A stretch of DNA of 64,000 nucleotides from Streptomyces sp. NRRL F-6492 (GCF_001280125.1 NZ_LGEG01000002.1:1-64000), one strand, 5' to 3'. Counted from the stretch's first letter, positions 1-10,163 are shown. Numbers and translations are program-made. The notes: generated from the sequence alone by a model not told the origin.

Positions 1-38
1 CCCCGGCCCGGCCGGTGGGGGTGGGGAAGGGCCCGGCA

Positions 39-188
39 GATGGGAACGGTGAGGAGTCCGGCTGATGGGAACGGTGAGGGGTCCGGCTGATGGGAGCGGT
101 GAGGGGTCCGGCCGGTGGGGGCGGTGAGGGGTCCGGCCGGTGGGGGCGGTGAGGGGTCCGGCCGGTGGGGGCGGTGAGGAGTCCGGCC
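39..188. repeat. Six tandem 25-nt repeats (minisatellite)
   Basis: Six consecutive 25-nt units start at 39, 64, 89, 114, 139 and 164. Each ends in GTCCGGCT or GTCCGGCC. Units 1-3 begin GATGGGA and units 4-6 begin GGTGGGGG, so the array shows two sequence variants. It lies directly upstream of the iron box and the ABC ATPase gene. I see no coding potential across it. Confidence 0.85.
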
Positions 189-206
189 GCCGGACGGCTC
201 AAGAAG

Positions 207-224
207 TTGGGTAGGCTAACCTAA
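207..224 (+). promoter_or_regulatory. Iron box (DmdR/IdeR-type operator)
   Basis: The stretch TTGGGTAGGCTAACCTAA closely matches the actinobacterial iron box TTAGGTTAGGCTAACCTAA. Its core TAGGCTAACCTAA is intact. It lies 66 bases before the ABC ATPase start and contains TAGGCT, which could serve as a -10 box. This fits iron-dependent repression by a DmdR1/IdeR protein; the regulator itself is not in the window. Confidence 0.8.
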
Positions 225-290
225 CTCCGCTTGGGTCGTGGTCGTCATCGTCCACCACGGTCACGGACGAGGACGACGGGAGTCGCGGGT

Positions 291-1127
291 ATGGACGGTC
301 GGCAGAAGCAGCGCCTGAGCGCGGAGGCGGTCACCCTGGCGTACGAGCAGCGGGTCATCGCCCGCGACCTGTCCGTCGAGATCCCCGACAACTCCTTCAC
401 CGTCATCGTCGGGCCGAACGCCTGCGGCAAGTCCACCCTGCTGCGCGCCCTCTCCCGGATGCTGAAGCCGGCCGAGGGGCACGTCCTGCTCGACGGGCAG
501 TCGATCCAGAGCATGCCCGCCAAGAAGGTCGCCAAGACCCTCGGGCTGCTGCCCCAGACCTCCCTGGCCCCCGACGGCATCACCGTCTCCGACCTCGTCG
601 CCCGCGGCCGCTACCCGCACCAGGGGCTGCTGCGGCAGTGGTCCCCGGAGGACGAGCGGATCACCCGGGAGTCGATGGAGGCGACCGGCGTCGCCGAGCT
701 GGCCGGCCGGTACGTGGACGAGCTCTCCGGCGGTCAGCGCCAGCGCGTCTGGATCGCCATGGCGCTCGCCCAGCAGACCCCGCTGCTCCTGCTCGACGAG
801 CCGACGACGTACCTCGACATCCAGCACCAGATCGACGTCCTCGACCTGTGCGCCGAGCTGCACGAGACGCAGGGGCGCACGCTCGTCGCCGTCCTGCACG
901 ACCTCAACCACGCGGCCCGGTACGCGACCCACCTCATAGCCGTCCGGGCCGGCGAGGTGGTCGCCGAGGGGCCGCCGTCCGAGGTCGTGACCGCCGAGCT
1001 GGTCGAGCGGGTCTTCGGGCTCCGCTGCCAGGTCATCGAGGACCCGGAGACGGGGACGCCGCTCGTCGTGCCCGCCGGGCGCAGGACGCGCACCGCCGCC
1101 GGGGCGCGGCCCGCGCTACAGAAGTGA
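291..1127 (+). CDS. Iron-siderophore ABC transporter ATP-binding protein (FecE/FepC family)
   Basis: This 278-residue protein is the cytoplasmic ATPase of a ferric-siderophore importer. Walker A (GPNACGKST) is at about residues 41-49, the signature LSGGQRQR at about 145, Walker B (LLLLDE) at 165-170 and the H-loop His near 203. Length and motif spacing fit FecE/FepC. The ATG at 291 was chosen because the family homology begins just after it; an in-frame TTG at 231 would add a low-complexity arginine-rich leader. An iron box upstream supports iron-repressed expression. Its permease and binding-protein partners would lie upstream, outside the window. Its 3' end overlaps the convergent SCP2-like gene by 12 bases. 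Confidence 0.9.
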   Translation: MDGRQKQRLSAEAVTLAYEQRVIARDLSVEIPDNSFTVIVGPNACGKSTLLRALSRMLKPAEGHVLLDGQSIQSMPAKKVAKTLGLLPQTSLAPDGITVSDLVARGRYPHQGLLRQWSPEDERITRESMEATGVAELAGRYVDELSGGQRQRVWIAMALAQQTPLLLLDEPTTYLDIQHQIDVLDLCAELHETQGRTLVAVLHDLNHAARYATHLIAVRAGEVVAEGPPSEVVTAELVERVFGLRCQVIEDPETGTPLVVPAGRRTRTAAGARPALQK

Positions 1128-1463
1128 GCGGAGCCGCAGGAGGTCGCGGAAGCCGGCCTCCAGTCTGACCCGGCCCGAGGCCCAGGCCTTCGCGAAGTTC
1201 AGCCGGCCGTCCACCATCGCCACCAGGTCGTCACCGGTCATCGCGAGCCGGATCTGCGCCTTGGCCGGCGGCGGGCCCTCCACCGTGGAGTCCACCCGGA
1301 TCCGGCCGTCCGCGAGACGGCCCGTGAAGGTCGTGTCCAGGTCGGTGACGTGGCAGCTCAGGGTGCGGTCGAGCGCGGCCGCGCCGCGCACGCCGCCGTC
1401 GGCCCGCGCGAGATTGTCGGAAAGTCTGTCCAGTGCGCCGCGGCACTCCGTGATCGTCGCCAT
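1116..1463 (-). CDS. SCP2 sterol-binding domain protein
   Basis: This 115-residue protein contains essentially one SCP2-like domain. The segment LADGRIRVDSTVEG followed by AKAQIRLAMTGDDLVAMVDG and NFAKAWASGRVRLEAG has the alternating strands and the late LNFxxAxxxGxxxxxG motif of the family. Such small proteins probably bind hydrophobic ligands, and no catalytic role can be read from the sequence. The ATG at 1463 is the only plausible start. The gene is convergent with the ABC ATPase and divergent from the small gene at 1506. There is no signal peptide, so it is probably cytoplasmic. Confidence 0.75.
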   Translation of the reverse strand: MATITECRGALDRLSDNLARADGGVRGAAALDRTLSCHVTDLDTTFTGRLADGRIRVDSTVEGPPPAKAQIRLAMTGDDLVAMVDGRLNFAKAWASGRVRLEAGFRDLLRLRSLL

Positions 1464-1804
1464 CGCCGTCGACGGTACCCCAGGGCTTCGCGGTAGCGTC
1501 GGGGCATGAGCGACGCGACGCCGGAACCGGTGGTGGACGACCAGACCGACGAAGCGGCCGGAGAGGCCTCCGGGGGAGCGTCCGGCGAGCCCGCCGCGGC
1601 CGCGCCGCTCGGGGTCGCCCGGGAGCTCACCGGCCACCCCGGCGTCGACGCCCGCCTCGCGCGCCTCACCGAGGTCGACGCCCTCCCGGCGGACGGGCAC
1701 CCGGAGGTGTACGAGGATGTACACCGTGGCCTGCGCGACGAGCTGACCTCGCTCGACGCGCACCCCGCCCCCCCGTCCGTACGACAACAGGAGCTGAACA
1801 GAAC

Positions 1805-2616
<812 letters not shown>

Positions 2617-2620
<4 letters not shown>

Positions 2621-3540
2621 GCTCAACGGAAGCACCACCAGAGACCGCACCCCGCACCGTCTTCCTGCTCGCGCACACCGGCCGGCCGGCCGCCGTGCGC
2701 AGCGCCGAACTGGTCGTCCTGGGGCTGCTGCGCGCCGGGCTCGGCGTCCGCGTCCTGGAGGCCGAGGCGGCGGACCTGCCGCTGCCGTCCTCCGTGGAGA
2801 AGGTCCCGGAGGCCTGCTCGGAGGCGATCGACGACTGCGAACTCCTCGTCGTCCTCGGCGGCGACGGCACCCTGCTGCGCGGCGCGGAGTTCTCCCGCGC
2901 CTCCGGGGTGCCGATGCTCGGCGTCAACCTGGGGCGGGTCGGCTTCCTCGCGGAGGCCGAGCGCGACGACCTCGACAAGGTCGTCGACCGGGTCGTCACC
3001 CGGGCGTACGAGGTCGAGGAGCGGATGACCCTCGACGTCACCGTGTACCAGAACGGCGACGTCCTGCACCGGGACTGGGCGCTCAACGAGGCGGCCGTGC
3101 AGAAGGTGTCACCGGAGCGGATGCTGGAGGTCGTGCTCGCGATCGACGGACGGCCCGTGACCGGCTTCGGCTGCGACGGGGTGATCTGCGCGACACCGAC
3201 GGGCTCCACCGCGTACGCCTTCTCGGCGGGCGGGCCGGTGATCTGGCCCGAGGTCGAGGCGCTGCTCATGGTCCCGATCGGGGCCCACGCCCTCTTCGCC
3301 AAGCCGCTGGTGACCACCCCCGAGTCGGTGCTCGCGGTCGAGGTCGAGCCGCACACCCCGCACGGGGTGCTGTGGTGCGACGGACGGCGGACGGTGGAGC
3401 TCCCGGCGGGCGCGCGGGTCGAGGTCCGGCGGGGCGCCGTCCCGGTCCGGCTCGCCCGGCTGCACCACGCCTCCTTCACGGACCGGCTCGTCGCCAAGTT
3501 CGCCCTCCCCGTGTCGGGCTGGCGGGGCGCCCCCCGCTGA
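2617..3540 (+). CDS. nadK: NAD kinase
   Basis: This 307-residue protein phosphorylates NAD to NADP in the cytoplasm. It has the family signature GGDGTLLR at about 81-88 and the downstream ALNEAAV and CDGVICATPTGSTAY segments that form the NAD site. The TTG start at 2617 overlaps the tlyA stop by 3 bases and has GGAGGG 6 bases upstream. Longer in-frame versions would begin inside tlyA and add an arginine-rich leader. It is the third gene of the small-protein/tlyA/nadK/recN arrangement usual in Streptomyces. Confidence 0.95.
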
Positions 3541-3663
3541 CCGGCCCCTCCCCGCCGACCGGCCCCTCCACGCCGCCTCCGGTGCGGGAACGAGCGGCGC
3601 GCCGGAGGGTTACGGCCGGGCCGATGTCGCATCGGACCAGGGAAACCTCGTATGGTCTGGGGC

Positions 3664-5400
3664 GTGCTGGAGGAGATGCGGATACGGTCGCTCGGGGTCA
3701 TCGACGACGCTGTGGTCGAGTTGTCGCCCGGCTTCACCGCGGTGACCGGTGAGACCGGTGCGGGCAAGACCATGGTCGTGACCAGTCTGGGGCTGCTGCT
3801 CGGCGGACGGGCCGACCCGGCGCTCGTGCGGATCGGCGCGGCGTCGGCCGTCGTCGAGGGGCGGATCAGCGTGCCCCCGGGCGCGCCCGCCGCCGTGCGC
3901 GCCGAGGAGGCCGGGGCCGAGCTGGACGAGGGGGTGCTGCTCGTCAGCCGCACCGTCTCGGCCGAGGGGCGCTCGCGAGCCCACCTCGGCGGGCGTTCCG
4001 TGCCCGTCGGGCTGCTCGCCGAACTCGCCGACGAACTCGTCGCCGTCCACGGCCAGACCGACCAGCAGGGCCTGCTCAAGCCCGCCCGGCAGCGCGGCGC
4101 GCTCGACCGGTACGCGGGCGAGGCCGTCTCGGTGCCGCTCGTCGCCTACGGCGAGGCGTACCGGCGGCTGCGGGCCGTCACCACGGAGCTGGACGAGATC
4201 ACCACCCGGGCCAGGGAACGCGCCCAGGAGGCCGATCTGCTGCGCTTCGGGCTCGACGAGGTCGAGGCCGTCGCCCCGCTGCCCGGCGAGGACGCCGAAC
4301 TCGCCGCCGAGGCCGAGCGGCTCGGGCACGCCGAGGCCCTCGCCTCGGCCGCCGCGCTCGCGCACTCCGCGCTCGCGGGCTCGCCCGAGGACCCCGAGTC
4401 CGTCGACGCGACCACGCTCGTCGCGGGTGCGAGCCGGGCGCTGGAGGCCGTGCGCTCGCACGATCCGGCGCTCGCCGCGCTCGCCGACCGGATGGGGGAG
4501 ATCTCCATCCTGCTCGCCGACGTGGCCACCGAGCTGGCCGGGTACGCCGACGACCTGGACGCCGACCCGCTGCGGCTCGCCGCCGTCGAGGAGCGGCGCG
4601 CGGCCCTCACCCAGCTCGTCCGCAAGTACGGGGACGGGGAGGGCGTCGGCGCGGTCCTGGCCTGGTCGGAGGAGAGCGCGGCCCGGCTCGGCGAGCTGGA
4701 CAACGACGACGACCGCGTCGAGGAGCTGACCGCCGAGCGGGACCGGCTGCGCGACGAGCTGTCGGCGCTCGCGCAGCGGCTCACCGACGCGCGCACGGAG
4801 GCGGCGGACCGGTTCGCCGCCGCCGTCACCGCCGAACTCGCCTCGCTCGCCATGCCGCACGCGCGCGTGTCCTTCTCCCTCGCGCAGACCGAGGACCCCG
4901 AGGGGGTCGAGGTCGGCGGTCGGCGGGTCGCGTACGGCCCGTCCGGGGCCGACGAGGTCGAGCTGCTGCTCGCCCCGCACCCCGGCGCCCCGCCGCGGCC
5001 GATCGCCAAGGGCGCGTCCGGCGGTGAGCTGTCCCGGGTGATGCTGGCCGTCGAGGTCGTCTTCGCCGGGGTCGACCCGGTGCCCACGTACCTCTTCGAC
5101 GAGGTCGACGCGGGCGTCGGCGGCAAGGCGGCCGTGGAGATCGGCCGCCGCCTCGCCAAGCTCGCCAGGACCGCGCAGGTCGTCGTCGTCACCCACCTCC
5201 CGCAGGTCGCGGCCTTCGCCGACCGCCAGCTGCTCGTGGAGAAGACCAACGACGGCTCCGTGACCCGTTCCGGCGTCACCGTCCTGGAGGGCGAGGAGCG
5301 GGTCCGCGAGCTGTCCCGGATGCTCGCGGGCCAGGAGGACTCCGAGACGGCCCGGGCCCACGCGGAGGAGCTCCTCGCGACGGCTCGGGCGGACGGCTGA
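3664..5400 (+). CDS. recN: DNA repair protein RecN (SMC-like ATPase)
   Basis: The protein (578 residues from this start) acts in double-strand-break repair. Walker A (TGETGAGKT) lies about 30 residues in, long coiled-coil arms span about 160-370, and the C-terminal half has the signature KGASGGELSRVMLA and Walker B-type TYLFDEVDAGVGG. The GTG at 3664 gives an N terminus VLEEMRIRSLG matching other actinobacterial RecN proteins (which begin MLTEMRI, from memory). An ATG at 3652 is also in frame, but it sits inside TATGGT (3651-3656), a good -10 hexamer that would make the transcript leaderless at 3664. The stop is the same for either start. Confidence 0.93.
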   Translation: MLEEMRIRSLGVIDDAVVELSPGFTAVTGETGAGKTMVVTSLGLLLGGRADPALVRIGAASAVVEGRISVPPGAPAAVRAEEAGAELDEGVLLVSRTVSAEGRSRAHLGGRSVPVGLLAELADELVAVHGQTDQQGLLKPARQRGALDRYAGEAVSVPLVAYGEAYRRLRAVTTELDEITTRARERAQEADLLRFGLDEVEAVAPLPGEDAELAAEAERLGHAEALASAAALAHSALAGSPEDPESVDATTLVAGASRALEAVRSHDPALAALADRMGEISILLADVATELAGYADDLDADPLRLAAVEERRAALTQLVRKYGDGEGVGAVLAWSEESAARLGELDNDDDRVEELTAERDRLRDELSALAQRLTDARTEAADRFAAAVTAELASLAMPHARVSFSLAQTEDPEGVEVGGRRVAYGPSGADEVELLLAPHPGAPPRPIAKGASGGELSRVMLAVEVVFAGVDPVPTYLFDEVDAGVGGKAAVEIGRRLAKLARTAQVVVVTHLPQVAAFADRQLLVEKTNDGSVTRSGVTVLEGEERVRELSRMLAGQEDSETARAHAEELLATARADG

Positions 5401-5733
5401 GCGCGGCGGACCGTCCTGGTGGTCCCCCTCGTCGGTGGCGGCCGCGGGGGTGACCCCGGCCGCGCACGAGGGGCCGCGGAGGCTCCCGGGCGGCGCGCCC
5501 GGCGCGTCGGCCGTGCTCGCGGCCCCGACCGGGCGGCTCGTACGCGCGGCACGCGCGGCCGGGCACGGCGCCGCCCCGCAGGGGGGAGCGCGCGAATTCC
5601 TCACGCGCTCGCCCGTGTGAGTGAACCCGTGGGGCGGGCCCCGGCGTCGGGCGCCCTCCGTGCAGGGGAACGACTCCATTTCGGTGCCGGAACGTGCGTA
5701 CGGTCGAAGGTCCGGACTGGCATCCTTGGGCGC
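5401..5733. other. Intergenic region, no gene seen
   Basis: The 333 bases between recN and the glycosyltransferase contain only low-quality reading frames rich in Arg, Gly and Pro. I see no convincing ribosome binding site, RNA gene or terminator hairpin. The less GC-rich part at 5660-5730 probably contains the glycosyltransferase promoter, but no clear -35/-10 pair stands out. Confidence 0.5.
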
Positions 5734-6813
5734 GTGACACAGCTCCGTACGGTCCAAGTGCTGGGCGGCGGCAGCGCGGGCAGCAGCGCTCACGTCCGAT
5801 CACTCGCCTCGGGGCTGGTGGCGAGGGGCGTGCGGGTGACCGTGTGCGCCCCTCCCGAACTCGACCACGCCTACGACTACCTCGGCGCCGGCGCGCGCTT
5901 CGTGCCCCTGCCGCGCCTCGGCGACCCCGCCGCCGTCACCGCGCTGCGCAACACCTGCATCGGCGCGGACGTCGTCCACGCGCACGGCCTCCAGGCCTCC
6001 GTACGGGCCGCGCTCGCGCTGTCCGGCGGGGCGCCGGCCCCGCTCGTGACGACCTGGCACACCCGGAGCCACGCGGAGGGCGCGCGGGGCGGGGTGCTCC
6101 GGCTCCTCGAACGCCGGACCGTACGGGCCGCGAGCGTCGTCCTCGCCACCTCCTCCGAGCTGGTCGACCGGGCCCGGCGGCGCGGCGCGCGCGACGCCCG
6201 GCTCGCCCCCGTCACCGTGCCCGCCGCCCACGGACCGGTCTGCCTCCACGACGGCAAGGCGCGCGCCGAACTCGGCGCCGTCGACCGCCCGTTGCTGATG
6301 GCCGTCGGCGCGCTCGAACGCGGCCGGGGCTACCGGACCCTGCTCGACGCGGCCCGGCGGTGGCGGGACCTCGACCCGCAGCCGCTCCTCGTGATCGCCG
6401 GCGAGGGGCGCGAGCGGGCCCTCCTCCAGCGGCGGATCACCGACGAGGACCTGCCGGTCCGGCTGGTCGGGAGCCGCGAGGACGTCGCCGAACTGCTCGC
6501 GGCGGCGGACGTCGCCGTCCTCCCGTCCCGCTGGGAGGCCCGCTCCCCGCTCGCCCAGGAGGCGCTCCGGCTCGGCGTGCCGCTCGTCGCGACGGCGGTC
6601 GGCGGAGTGCCGGAACTCGTCGGCGACGCCGCCGAACTGGTGCCGTACGGCGACTCCGCGGCCCTCGCGGCGGCGGTGCGGGGCCTGCTGGAGGACGCCG
6701 ACCGGCGGATGGACCTGGCGGCCGCGGGCCGGGTCCAGGCCGGGACGTGGCCGACCGAGGACGACACGGTGGCCCACGTGCTCAGCGTGTACGACGAGCT
6801 GGTGGGCCGCTGA
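5734..6813 (+). CDS. Glycosyltransferase family 4 (GT-B fold)
   Basis: This 359-residue protein looks like a retaining GT-B glycosyltransferase. It begins with VQVLGGGSAGSSAHVRSLA, the acceptor-side glycine-rich loop with a family histidine. The C-terminal half has LLMAVGALERGRGYRTLL and RWEARSPLAQEALRLG, which carries the E-x7-E motif contacting the sugar nucleotide. Donor and acceptor cannot be inferred. The GTG at 5734 was chosen because homology starts at once; upstream residues in the same frame are non-homologous. The gene stands alone and is convergent with the PucR gene 7 bases beyond its stop. There is no signal peptide, so it probably works on the inner face of the membrane. Confidence 0.85.
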   Translation: MTQLRTVQVLGGGSAGSSAHVRSLASGLVARGVRVTVCAPPELDHAYDYLGAGARFVPLPRLGDPAAVTALRNTCIGADVVHAHGLQASVRAALALSGGAPAPLVTTWHTRSHAEGARGGVLRLLERRTVRAASVVLATSSELVDRARRRGARDARLAPVTVPAAHGPVCLHDGKARAELGAVDRPLLMAVGALERGRGYRTLLDAARRWRDLDPQPLLVIAGEGRERALLQRRITDEDLPVRLVGSREDVAELLAAADVAVLPSRWEARSPLAQEALRLGVPLVATAVGGVPELVGDAAELVPYGDSAALAAAVRGLLEDADRRMDLAAAGRVQAGTWPTEDDTVAHVLSVYDELVGR

Positions 6814-6820
6814 GGACGGG

Positions 6821-8449
6821 TCACGGCGTGTGGCGGCGGGCCCTGAGGGCGAGCGAGAGGGCCAGGACCGTCTGGGGGTCGTCCAGGTCCGTGCCCAGCA
6901 GCTCCGAGACGCGGGCAAGCCGGTTGTAGAGGGTCTGGCGGTTGAGGTGCAGTTCGCGGGCCGTCTCCGCCTTGCGGCCCGCGTGGGCCAGATACGTCTC
7001 CAGGGTGGGGAGCAGCGGCGGCCGGGAGGTGCGGTCGTGCTCCTGGAGGGGGCCGATCGCGCGGTCCACGAAGGCCGCGAGCACCGTGTCCCCGTGGAAG
7101 TGCAGCCGCCACAGGAGCAGGTCGATGTCCAGGCGCCGCGCGTCGTACCAGGGCAGGTCCGACAGGCCCTGCGCCGCCGTCGCCGTCTCCGCCGCGTGCC
7201 GCAGGCCCGCCGAGGCCGCCGCCCAGCCGCCCGCGACGCCCACCACGATCATCGGCGGCTGCGTGCCCGCGCGCTCCAGGCCGGCCCGCTCCACACCCGC
7301 CCGCAGGGCCGCCGCGACCCGGTCCGCGACCGCCGTGCGCTCGGTCTCCGAGCGCAGGCCGAGCAGGAGCGGGACCCGGCCCTCGACCGGGCGGACGCCG
7401 AGCAGCACGGGGACGCCGACGGAGGAGAGCTCCTCCAGGACCGCCCGGGCGAGCAGCGCCCAGTTCCCCGAGGGGGACAGCTCCGGGGCGAGGCGCATCA
7501 CCACCGGCAGGAGCGGGCCGTCGCCCGGCTTGAAGCCGAGCACCCGGGCCTGCGCCGGGGCGTCCTCGGCGGTGATCCTGCCCTCCGCCAGGTCCGTCAG
7601 GAAGTCGCCCCGGCCGCGCGCGGCCAGCTCCTCCTCCTGCCGCGCCTGCATGAGGACGACCGCGAGGAGCCCGGCCGCCCGCTCGGCCGCCATCCGGTGG
7701 ACGGGGGAGAGGGCGCCGGAGACCGCCAGGAGCACCAGTCGGGCCCGCACCGACCCCGTACCGGGGCCGCCGCCGGGGACGTCGACCAGGACCGTGCCGG
7801 TGGGCGGGCCCGACTCGCGGGCCGCCCGGCCGCCGCGCAGCCCGTCCCACACCTGGAGCGGGTCGGCGGGCGCGGACGCGGTGCCCGCCGCGTACAGGAG
7901 CTGTCCGTCGGGGGTCTCCAGGAAGACCGGGTTGGCGGCGAAGTCGGAGAGGATCCGCAGCACCTGCGGGACCCCGCCGCCGCCGAGCAGGGCCTCCGTG
8001 CACTGCCGGTGGACCTCCTCGGCCCGCCGCTGGAGGGCGTAGTGGCCGTTGACGATCTCGGTGTGGATCTCCTCCGTGACCGTCACGAACGGCACCTCGC
8101 GGTGCAGCTGCACCAGCGGCAGGCCCGCCGCCCGCGCGGTCTCCACGATCGTCGCCGGGAGGCGGGCGAAGCGCGGCCCCAGCTCCACCACGAGCGCCGC
8201 GATGCCCCGGTCGGCGAGCCGCCGCACGAAGGCCCGCTGCTCGGCCGGCCGGGTCCCGAGGCCGAGGCCCGTGGTGAGCAGCAGTTCGCCGCCCTTGAGC
8301 AGCGACGCGATGTTCGGCACCTCGCCCGCGTGCACCCAGCGCACCGTCCGGTGCAGCCGGTCCGCGCCGGCGACCACCTCCGGGAGCCCGCCGCGCAGGC
8401 CGGGGAGTTCGAGGGCCCGCTGCACGGTGATTCCGCCCTGGTTGTCCAT
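6821..8449 (-). CDS. PucR family transcriptional regulator
   Basis: This 542-residue protein has the PucR layout. An N-terminal ligand domain covers about 1-130 (VQRALELPGL... RWVHAGEVPNIASLLKGGELLLTTG). A central GGDEF-like region follows, then a C-terminal helix-turn-helix near 480-540 (TLETYLAHAGRKAETARELHLNRQTLYNRLARV). The family controls purine catabolism and other nitrogen-related pathways; the ligand here is unknown. No purine genes are adjacent, so the target is probably remote. The ATG at 8449 starts directly at homology. It is transcribed away from the flavin oxidase promoter and may form a unit with the gene at 8622, which reads in the same direction 172 bases upstream. Confidence 0.88.
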   Translation of the reverse strand: MDNQGGITVQRALELPGLRGGLPEVVAGADRLHRTVRWVHAGEVPNIASLLKGGELLLTTGLGLGTRPAEQRAFVRRLADRGIAALVVELGPRFARLPATIVETARAAGLPLVQLHREVPFVTVTEEIHTEIVNGHYALQRRAEEVHRQCTEALLGGGGVPQVLRILSDFAANPVFLETPDGQLLYAAGTASAPADPLQVWDGLRGGRAARESGPPTGTVLVDVPGGGPGTGSVRARLVLLAVSGALSPVHRMAAERAAGLLAVVLMQARQEEELAARGRGDFLTDLAEGRITAEDAPAQARVLGFKPGDGPLLPVVMRLAPELSPSGNWALLARAVLEELSSVGVPVLLGVRPVEGRVPLLLGLRSETERTAVADRVAAALRAGVERAGLERAGTQPPMIVVGVAGGWAAASAGLRHAAETATAAQGLSDLPWYDARRLDIDLLLWRLHFHGDTVLAAFVDRAIGPLQEHDRTSRPPLLPTLETYLAHAGRKAETARELHLNRQTLYNRLARVSELLGTDLDDPQTVLALSLALRARRHTP

Positions 8450-8621
8450 GGGCCGGGACGCTACCCGCGTCCGTGTTCCGGCGACATCACCCCACGGTCA
8501 CGGCACCGGACACTTCGTACACCGACCCGACAACTCGTCGTCCCCCGAGGGGCATTGCGCGATCATGTGTCGAGTGTGTCCTGCGTCACCCGCGGAGGGG
8601 GCCGGAACGGGCGGGCGGTCC

Positions 8622-10013
8622 TCAGGCCGCCGGAGCGATGTTGTGGTTGAAGCGGAACACGTTCTCGGGGTCGTACGCCGCCTTCACCGCGGCCAGTCGC
8701 CGCACGTTCTCCGCGCCGAAGCCCGCCGCCACCCGGTCCGTGCCCTCGGAGCCGATGAAGTTCAGGTAGACGGCGCCGATCGCCCACGGCCGCATGTCGG
8801 CCCGGACCTCCCGCACCCAGCGGATCACCCGCTCGTCGTCGGCCGGGTCCTCCCACACCCCGAAGGGATGGACGCCCCACGGAGCCGTGCGCCACGGCAG
8901 CGGGTGGTCGGAGGGCCCGGCCGCCACCCGCCCGCCCATCGGGAACACCAGGTGCTGGGTGCCGGTGGGCACCGGCATGTCCTCCTCGCGCGCGCAGAAG
9001 CGGTCCACGGCCTCGTCGGGGAAGGCGTCCAGGTACTCGGCCGACCAGTAGTTCCGCTGTCCCGGCGGGTCGTCCAGCATGCACTGGAAGTCGGCGTACG
9101 GGATCTCCGTCACCACCGTCGCCGCCGGGCCGAGCGCGAGCAGCGGCGCCACCGCCTCCCGCAGCTCCGCCTCCGGCCCGGCGTACGTGGTGAGCAGGGC
9201 GTAGACCGGCGTCCCCACCAGCTCCGGCGGCACGAAGTCCTCCGGCGGGGCCGTCAGGCAGAGCACCGCGCCGCCCGCCGCGTCGGGCGCCGGAGCGTCG
9301 AACACGTCCCGGTACGCGCGGACCGCCGCGGGCCCCGCCTCCGGGGTGAACAGCAGCAGCGCGAAGGAGAACTCCGGCAGTTCGTGCACCCGCAGCGTCA
9401 GCGAGGTCACCACCCCGAAGTTCCCGCCGCCGCCGTGCAGCGCCCAGAACAGCTCCGGGTTCTCCCCGGCGTCCGCGTGGACGTGCCGGCCCTCGGCGGT
9501 GACCAGCTCCGCGGAGAGCAGGTTGTCGCAGGCGAGGCCGAAGCGCCGCTCCAGCCAGCCCGAACCGCCGCCGAGCGTGAATCCGCCGACCCCGGTCGTG
9601 GACGCCCGCCCACCGGTCACCGCCAGGTGGAACGGCTGGCAGGCGCGGTCCAGGTGCGCCATGGTCGCCCCGCCCCCGACCCGCACCGTCATGCCCTCGG
9701 GGTCCGCGACCACCGCGTGCATCCGGCGCAGGTCCACCACCAGGCCGCCGTCGTTGAGCGCCGTGCCGGCGACGGCGTGGCCGCCGCCGCGCACCGCGAC
9801 CGGCAGGCCGGCCTCCCGGCCGAAGAGCACCGCGTTGGAGACGTCCTCGGGGGTCGCGCACTGGGCGACGACGGCCGGGCGCCGGTCGATCATGCCGTTG
9901 AAGACGGTCCTCGCCGCGTCGTAGCCGGGGTCGTCCGGCACGAGGACCTCACCCGCCAGATCCTCCCGGAGACCGGCCAGGGCGCTGTCGGGGACGAGCG
10001 TTCGGGGAGCCAT
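8622..10013 (-). CDS. FAD-linked oxidase of the berberine-bridge-like family
   Basis: This 463-residue protein has an FAD-binding PCMH domain (about 40-215) and a C-terminal BBE domain ending with ENVFRFNHNIAPA. RGGGHAVAG at 75-83 supplies His79, which in this family is joined to FAD through 8-alpha-N-histidyl linkage. The cysteine that forms the second covalent bond in bicovalent members falls in GRASTTGVGG and is replaced by Ala (about residue 137). The enzyme should therefore be mono-covalent. Relatives oxidise sugars, alcohols or secondary metabolites; the substrate is unknown. No signal peptide is present. The start ATG at 10013 has a purine-rich stretch upstream on the minus strand. Confidence 0.87.
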   Translation of the reverse strand: MAPRTLVPDSALAGLREDLAGEVLVPDDPGYDAARTVFNGMIDRRPAVVAQCATPEDVSNAVLFGREAGLPVAVRGGGHAVAGTALNDGGLVVDLRRMHAVVADPEGMTVRVGGGATMAHLDRACQPFHLAVTGGRASTTGVGGFTLGGGSGWLERRFGLACDNLLSAELVTAEGRHVHADAGENPELFWALHGGGGNFGVVTSLTLRVHELPEFSFALLLFTPEAGPAAVRAYRDVFDAPAPDAAGGAVLCLTAPPEDFVPPELVGTPVYALLTTYAGPEAELREAVAPLLALGPAATVVTEIPYADFQCMLDDPPGQRNYWSAEYLDAFPDEAVDRFCAREEDMPVPTGTQHLVFPMGGRVAAGPSDHPLPWRTAPWGVHPFGVWEDPADDERVIRWVREVRADMRPWAIGAVYLNFIGSEGTDRVAAGFGAENVRRLAAVKAAYDPENVFRFNHNIAPAA

Positions 10014-10163
10014 GGGATGCCCCCCTTCCTTGCGGGGGACAGGACCCTTTCATCGTAGGTCCGGCCCCCGGCCCGTGCGCCCCGGCCGGTCGTGCCCGGC
10101 CGCGTCGTATCCCGGCCGATCGCGCCCGGCCGCGTCGTGCCCCCCGGCCGCCCCCGTACGCCC

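Noticed and set aside
39..188. CRISPR array
   Set aside because: Units are directly adjacent with no unique spacers, and no cas genes are present.
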